DNA from: JBKDZR01 sp047971485
GTDB lineage: Bacteria; Pseudomonadota; Alphaproteobacteria; Rhodobacterales; Rhodobacteraceae
Assembly (NCBI GenBank): GCA_047971485.1
Contig: JBKDZR010000060.1
Coordinates: 1 to 8,092, forward strand
Direction of reading: 5' to 3'
DNA length: 8,092 nt
Shown: one piece after another, positions 5,828-8,092 of the stretch
Position numbering within the stretch: position 1 is the stretch's first letter
Layout: every line of letters begins with the position of its first letter
Notes under the pieces: model-generated
What the model was told of the DNA's origin: nothing
What the model saw: only the letters and a program-made list of their open reading frames with translations
Database searches by the model: none
Made by a program: the position numbers and the translations under genes

Positions 5828-6823
5828 ATGAAAAAAATCCTGCCTGTTGTTCTGGTGCTCGTTCTGGCCGCCGGTGGATGGGTCTGGTGGACCCAGCGAA
5901 CAACGCCCGGGCAAGACGGTCTGACGCTTTACGGCAATATCGACGTCCGGCAAATCGCGCTGGCCTTCGATGGCGCCGGCAGGATCCTGGACCTCGGCGT
6001 TGAAGAGGGCGATGTGGTCTCGGCCGGTCAGGTGATCGGACGCCTCGACACCCGCGCGCTGGAATTTCAGGCCAAGGCACAGGCCGCCACGGTCGAAGCA
6101 CAGCGGCAGGGCCTTCTGGAACTGCGCAAGGGCGCACGTGTTGAAGAGGTTGAACAGGCCAAGGCCCGCGTGTCTTCGGCAAAGGCCAGCGCGACACTGG
6201 CGGATATTCAGCGCGATCGCGTTGCGCGCCTGATGGCCTCGGGCAGCAGCGCCGCCAGCCAGGTCGAGATGGATCGCGCCGAGGCCGAGGCAGGCGCGGC
6301 AAACGCACTGGTTGATCAATACGATGCGGCCTTGAACCTGCTTTTGGCCGGAGCCCGCGAAGAAGAACTTGCCGCCACCGAGGCCCGGCTGCGGGCGGGC
6401 GAGGCGCAACTGGAACTGCTGCGCTTCCAGATTGACCAGGGTGTGCTGCACGCGCCCAGTGACGCCGTGGTCCGTTCCCGTCTGCGTGAACCCGGGGATA
6501 TGGTCACGGCACAATTGCCGGTCTATGCGCTGGCGCTGCGGCAGCCGAAATGGGTGCGGGTCTATGTCCGCGAGGCCAATCTGGGGCGGATCCGGCCAGG
6601 CATGCAGGCACAGGTTCTGTCCGACAGCTTCCCGGACCAGCCGATCGCGGGCCAGATCGGCTATATCTCATCGGTGGCCGAATTCACGCCCAAGGTAGTC
6701 CAAACCGAGGAGCTGCGCACCAGCCTTGTCTATGAGGTTCATGTGACGGTCGCAGACACGGGCGATCAGCTGCGGCTTGGGCAGCCAGTGACCGTGCGCA
6801 TCCCGCTTTGGCCTGCGTCATGA
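5828..6823 (+). CDS. ybhG: HlyD-family periplasmic adaptor (membrane fusion protein), YbhG-like
   Basis: This 331-aa protein (YbhG is about 332) links an inner-membrane ABC exporter to the outer membrane. It starts with MKKILPVVLVLVLAAGGWVWW, a signal-anchor helix at about 4-21. LTLYGNIDVRQIALAF (32-47) opens the first half of the lipoyl/beta-barrel part, with EEGDVVSAGQVIGRLD as the lipoyl-type turn. A long Ala/Glu/Arg-rich coiled-coil hairpin spans about 70-205, containing two RKGARVEEVEQAKAR / LAGAREEELAATEAR-like repeats. HAPSD (208-212) and REPGDMV return to the lipoyl domain, then PKWVRVYVREANLGRIRPGM, AEFTPK (284-289) and LRTSLVYEVHV. The last segments closely resemble YbhG as I remember it. 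The stop overlaps the next ATG (ATGA), so adaptor and ATPase are co-translated. Substrate unknown; drugs are likely by analogy. Confidence 0.92.
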   Translation: MKKILPVVLVLVLAAGGWVWWTQRTTPGQDGLTLYGNIDVRQIALAFDGAGRILDLGVEEGDVVSAGQVIGRLDTRALEFQAKAQAATVEAQRQGLLELRKGARVEEVEQAKARVSSAKASATLADIQRDRVARLMASGSSAASQVEMDRAEAEAGAANALVDQYDAALNLLLAGAREEELAATEARLRAGEAQLELLRFQIDQGVLHAPSDAVVRSRLREPGDMVTAQLPVYALALRQPKWVRVYVREANLGRIRPGMQAQVLSDSFPDQPIAGQIGYISSVAEFTPKVVQTEELRTSLVYEVHVTVADTGDQLRLGQPVTVRIPLWPAS

Positions 6824-8092
6824 CAATCACGGCCGAGGGGATCACCAAAACCTTCGGAGCCACGCTCACAGCGGTTGATGGGCTGTCCTTGTCGATCCGG
6901 CAGGGGACTTTCACGGCGCTGGTCGGGCCGGACGGGGCAGGCAAGACCACACTGATGCGGATGCTGGCCGGCCTGCTGAAACCTGACAGTGGCAGCCTGC
7001 ATGTGCTGGGCATCGACGTGGCACGCGATCCGCAGGCGGTGCAGGACCGGATCAGCTATATGCCGCAACGCTTTGGTCTGTATGAAGATCTGAGCGTTCA
7101 AGAGAACCTTGATCTTTACGCCGACCTGCATGGCGTGCCGATGGATGAGCGCAGGGTCCGTTTCACCCGCATGCTTGAGATGACCGATATGGCGCGGTTC
7201 ACGGCGCGGCCCGCCGGCAAGCTGTCGGGGGGGATGAAGCAGAAGCTGGGGCTGGCCTGCACGCTGGTGCGCTTGCCCGATCTGCTCTTGCTGGATGAAC
7301 CCAGTGTCGGGGTTGATCCGCTGTCACGGCGTGATCTGTGGCAAATCGTTGAACAACTGGTCCGCGATGAGGGCCTCAGCGTGATCGTCAGCACCTCGTA
7401 TATGGATGAAGCCGAACGCTGCGCCCAGGTCTGTGTGATGAACAAGGGGCGCCTCCTGGCCGAAGGCACGCCCGATGCACTGCGGGCGCGTGCGCGGGGG
7501 CTGACCTTTACCGCCACAACGCCGGCGAAGATGCCAGCCCGCGCACTTCAGGCCCGGCTGATCGACCGCGCTGATCTGATCGTCGATGCGGTGCCGCAGG
7601 GCGGCAATGTGCGGTTCATTCGCCAACCGGGTGCAAAGCTGGATGATCTGATGGGCGATATCCCCATCACGCCGCGCCCCGAGGAACTCGAAGACGCCTT
7701 CATGCTGCTGCTGCACCAGCATGAAGGCGGCGCCCCCTCTGCCGTGCCCGAGCCCAATCTGAAGCCGGCGCCTGCCGAGGTCGGCCCGGCCATCGTGGTC
7801 CGCGATCTGGTGCGCAAATTCGGCGATTTCACCGCCGTGGCCAGCACCTCGTTCGATGTGGCCCGGGGCGAGATTTTCGGCCTACTGGGCCCCAACGGTG
7901 CGGGCAAGACTACGACATTCCGCATGCTCTGCGGCCTGTTGCCCGCGACCAGCGGCGAGTTGAAGGTGGCCGGGCGCGACCTGCGTCATGCCCGGGCGCG
8001 GGCGCGCGGGCGGATCGGCTATGTGGCCCAGAAATTCGCGCTGTATGGCAATCTGACCGTGCGCGAGAATTTGCAGTTCTTTGGCGGCGCCT
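6820..8092 (+). CDS. ybhF: ABC transporter ATP-binding protein with two nucleotide-binding domains, YbhF-like; 3' end outside the window
   Basis: 424 codons are visible with no stop; YbhF-type proteins are about 580 aa, so roughly three quarters is present. Domain 1: Walker A GPDGAGKT (36-43), Q-loop YMPQ (Gln83), signature LSGGM (135-139), Walker B LLLLDEP (155-161), D-loop SVGVD, and an H-loop position reading STSYMDEAE with Ser193 instead of His. A linker of about 100 residues follows, ending in a Pro/Ala-rich stretch. Domain 2 starts near residue 326 (VVRDLVRKFGDFTAV) with Walker A GPNGAGKT (357-364) and Q-loop YVAQKFALYG, and is cut off at VRENLQFFGG. The protein powers export together with ABC-2-type permeases (YbhS/YbhR in E. 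coli), expected just downstream. It overlaps the adaptor gene by ATGA; no clear RBS of its own, so coupling is likely. Confidence 0.93.
   Translation, partial: MTITAEGITKTFGATLTAVDGLSLSIRQGTFTALVGPDGAGKTTLMRMLAGLLKPDSGSLHVLGIDVARDPQAVQDRISYMPQRFGLYEDLSVQENLDLYADLHGVPMDERRVRFTRMLEMTDMARFTARPAGKLSGGMKQKLGLACTLVRLPDLLLLDEPSVGVDPLSRRDLWQIVEQLVRDEGLSVIVSTSYMDEAERCAQVCVMNKGRLLAEGTPDALRARARGLTFTATTPAKMPARALQARLIDRADLIVDAVPQGGNVRFIRQPGAKLDDLMGDIPITPRPEELEDAFMLLLHQHEGGAPSAVPEPNLKPAPAEVGPAIVVRDLVRKFGDFTAVASTSFDVARGEIFGLLGPNGAGKTTTFRMLCGLLPATSGELKVAGRDLRHARARARGRIGYVAQKFALYGNLTVRENLQFFGGA

Noticed and set aside
1..8092. Novel defence system, prophage or mobile island
   Set aside because: No integrase, transposase, toxin-antitoxin pair, nuclease or CRISPR repeat was found. 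Apart from the AT-rich operator region, composition looks uniform by eye, and the genes are housekeeping or transport.

Overview
The window looks like chromosomal DNA of a high-GC alphaproteobacterium, most likely of the Rhodobacterales (Paracoccus/Rhodobacter type). This rests on the tmRNA tag ANDNRAPVAVAA, an alphaproteobacterial SspB with its acidic tail, the run fumC / DUF4169-type protein / ribbon-helix-helix protein, and dense coding with ATGA start-stop overlaps. The genus is an inference. No insertion sequence, CRISPR array, rRNA or tRNA gene was seen.

Region 1 (1-762) concerns ribosome rescue and proteolysis. The first ~140 bases are the 3' part of ssrA (tmRNA): the conserved ATAGTT lead-in, a 12-codon tag reading frame with its stop, then pseudoknot-type hairpins. 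No T-arm/CCA follows, as expected for the permuted two-piece tmRNA of alphaproteobacteria. Directly downstream on the same strand lies sspB, whose product delivers tmRNA-tagged proteins to ClpXP. The tag and its adaptor are therefore neighbours.

Region 2 (763-4950) reads as one operon: fumC (class II fumarase), a TTG-started 62-aa DUF4169-type protein, an 82-aa ribbon-helix-helix protein, and two tandem paralogous glycosyltransferase-like proteins of 370 and 372 aa. All junctions after fumC are 3-base gaps or 4-base ATGA overlaps. A candidate promoter (TTGCCC-N17-TAAAAC) and a hairpin precede fumC. A perfect 11-bp inverted repeat begins inside the last stop codon and marks the end of the operon.

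Region 3 (5089-8092) is an efflux locus resembling E. coli cecR-ybhG-ybhF. A TetR-type regulator on the minus strand diverges from a HlyD-type periplasmic adaptor and a tandem double-ATPase ABC subunit that runs off the window. The 88-bp AT-rich gap between them holds a perfect 13-bp palindrome that is the obvious operator candidate. The permease genes should lie just beyond the right edge.

The individual components belong to known families. The least understood part is the pair of glycosyltransferase paralogs with a conserved N-terminal region, coupled to a small putative DNA-binding protein.
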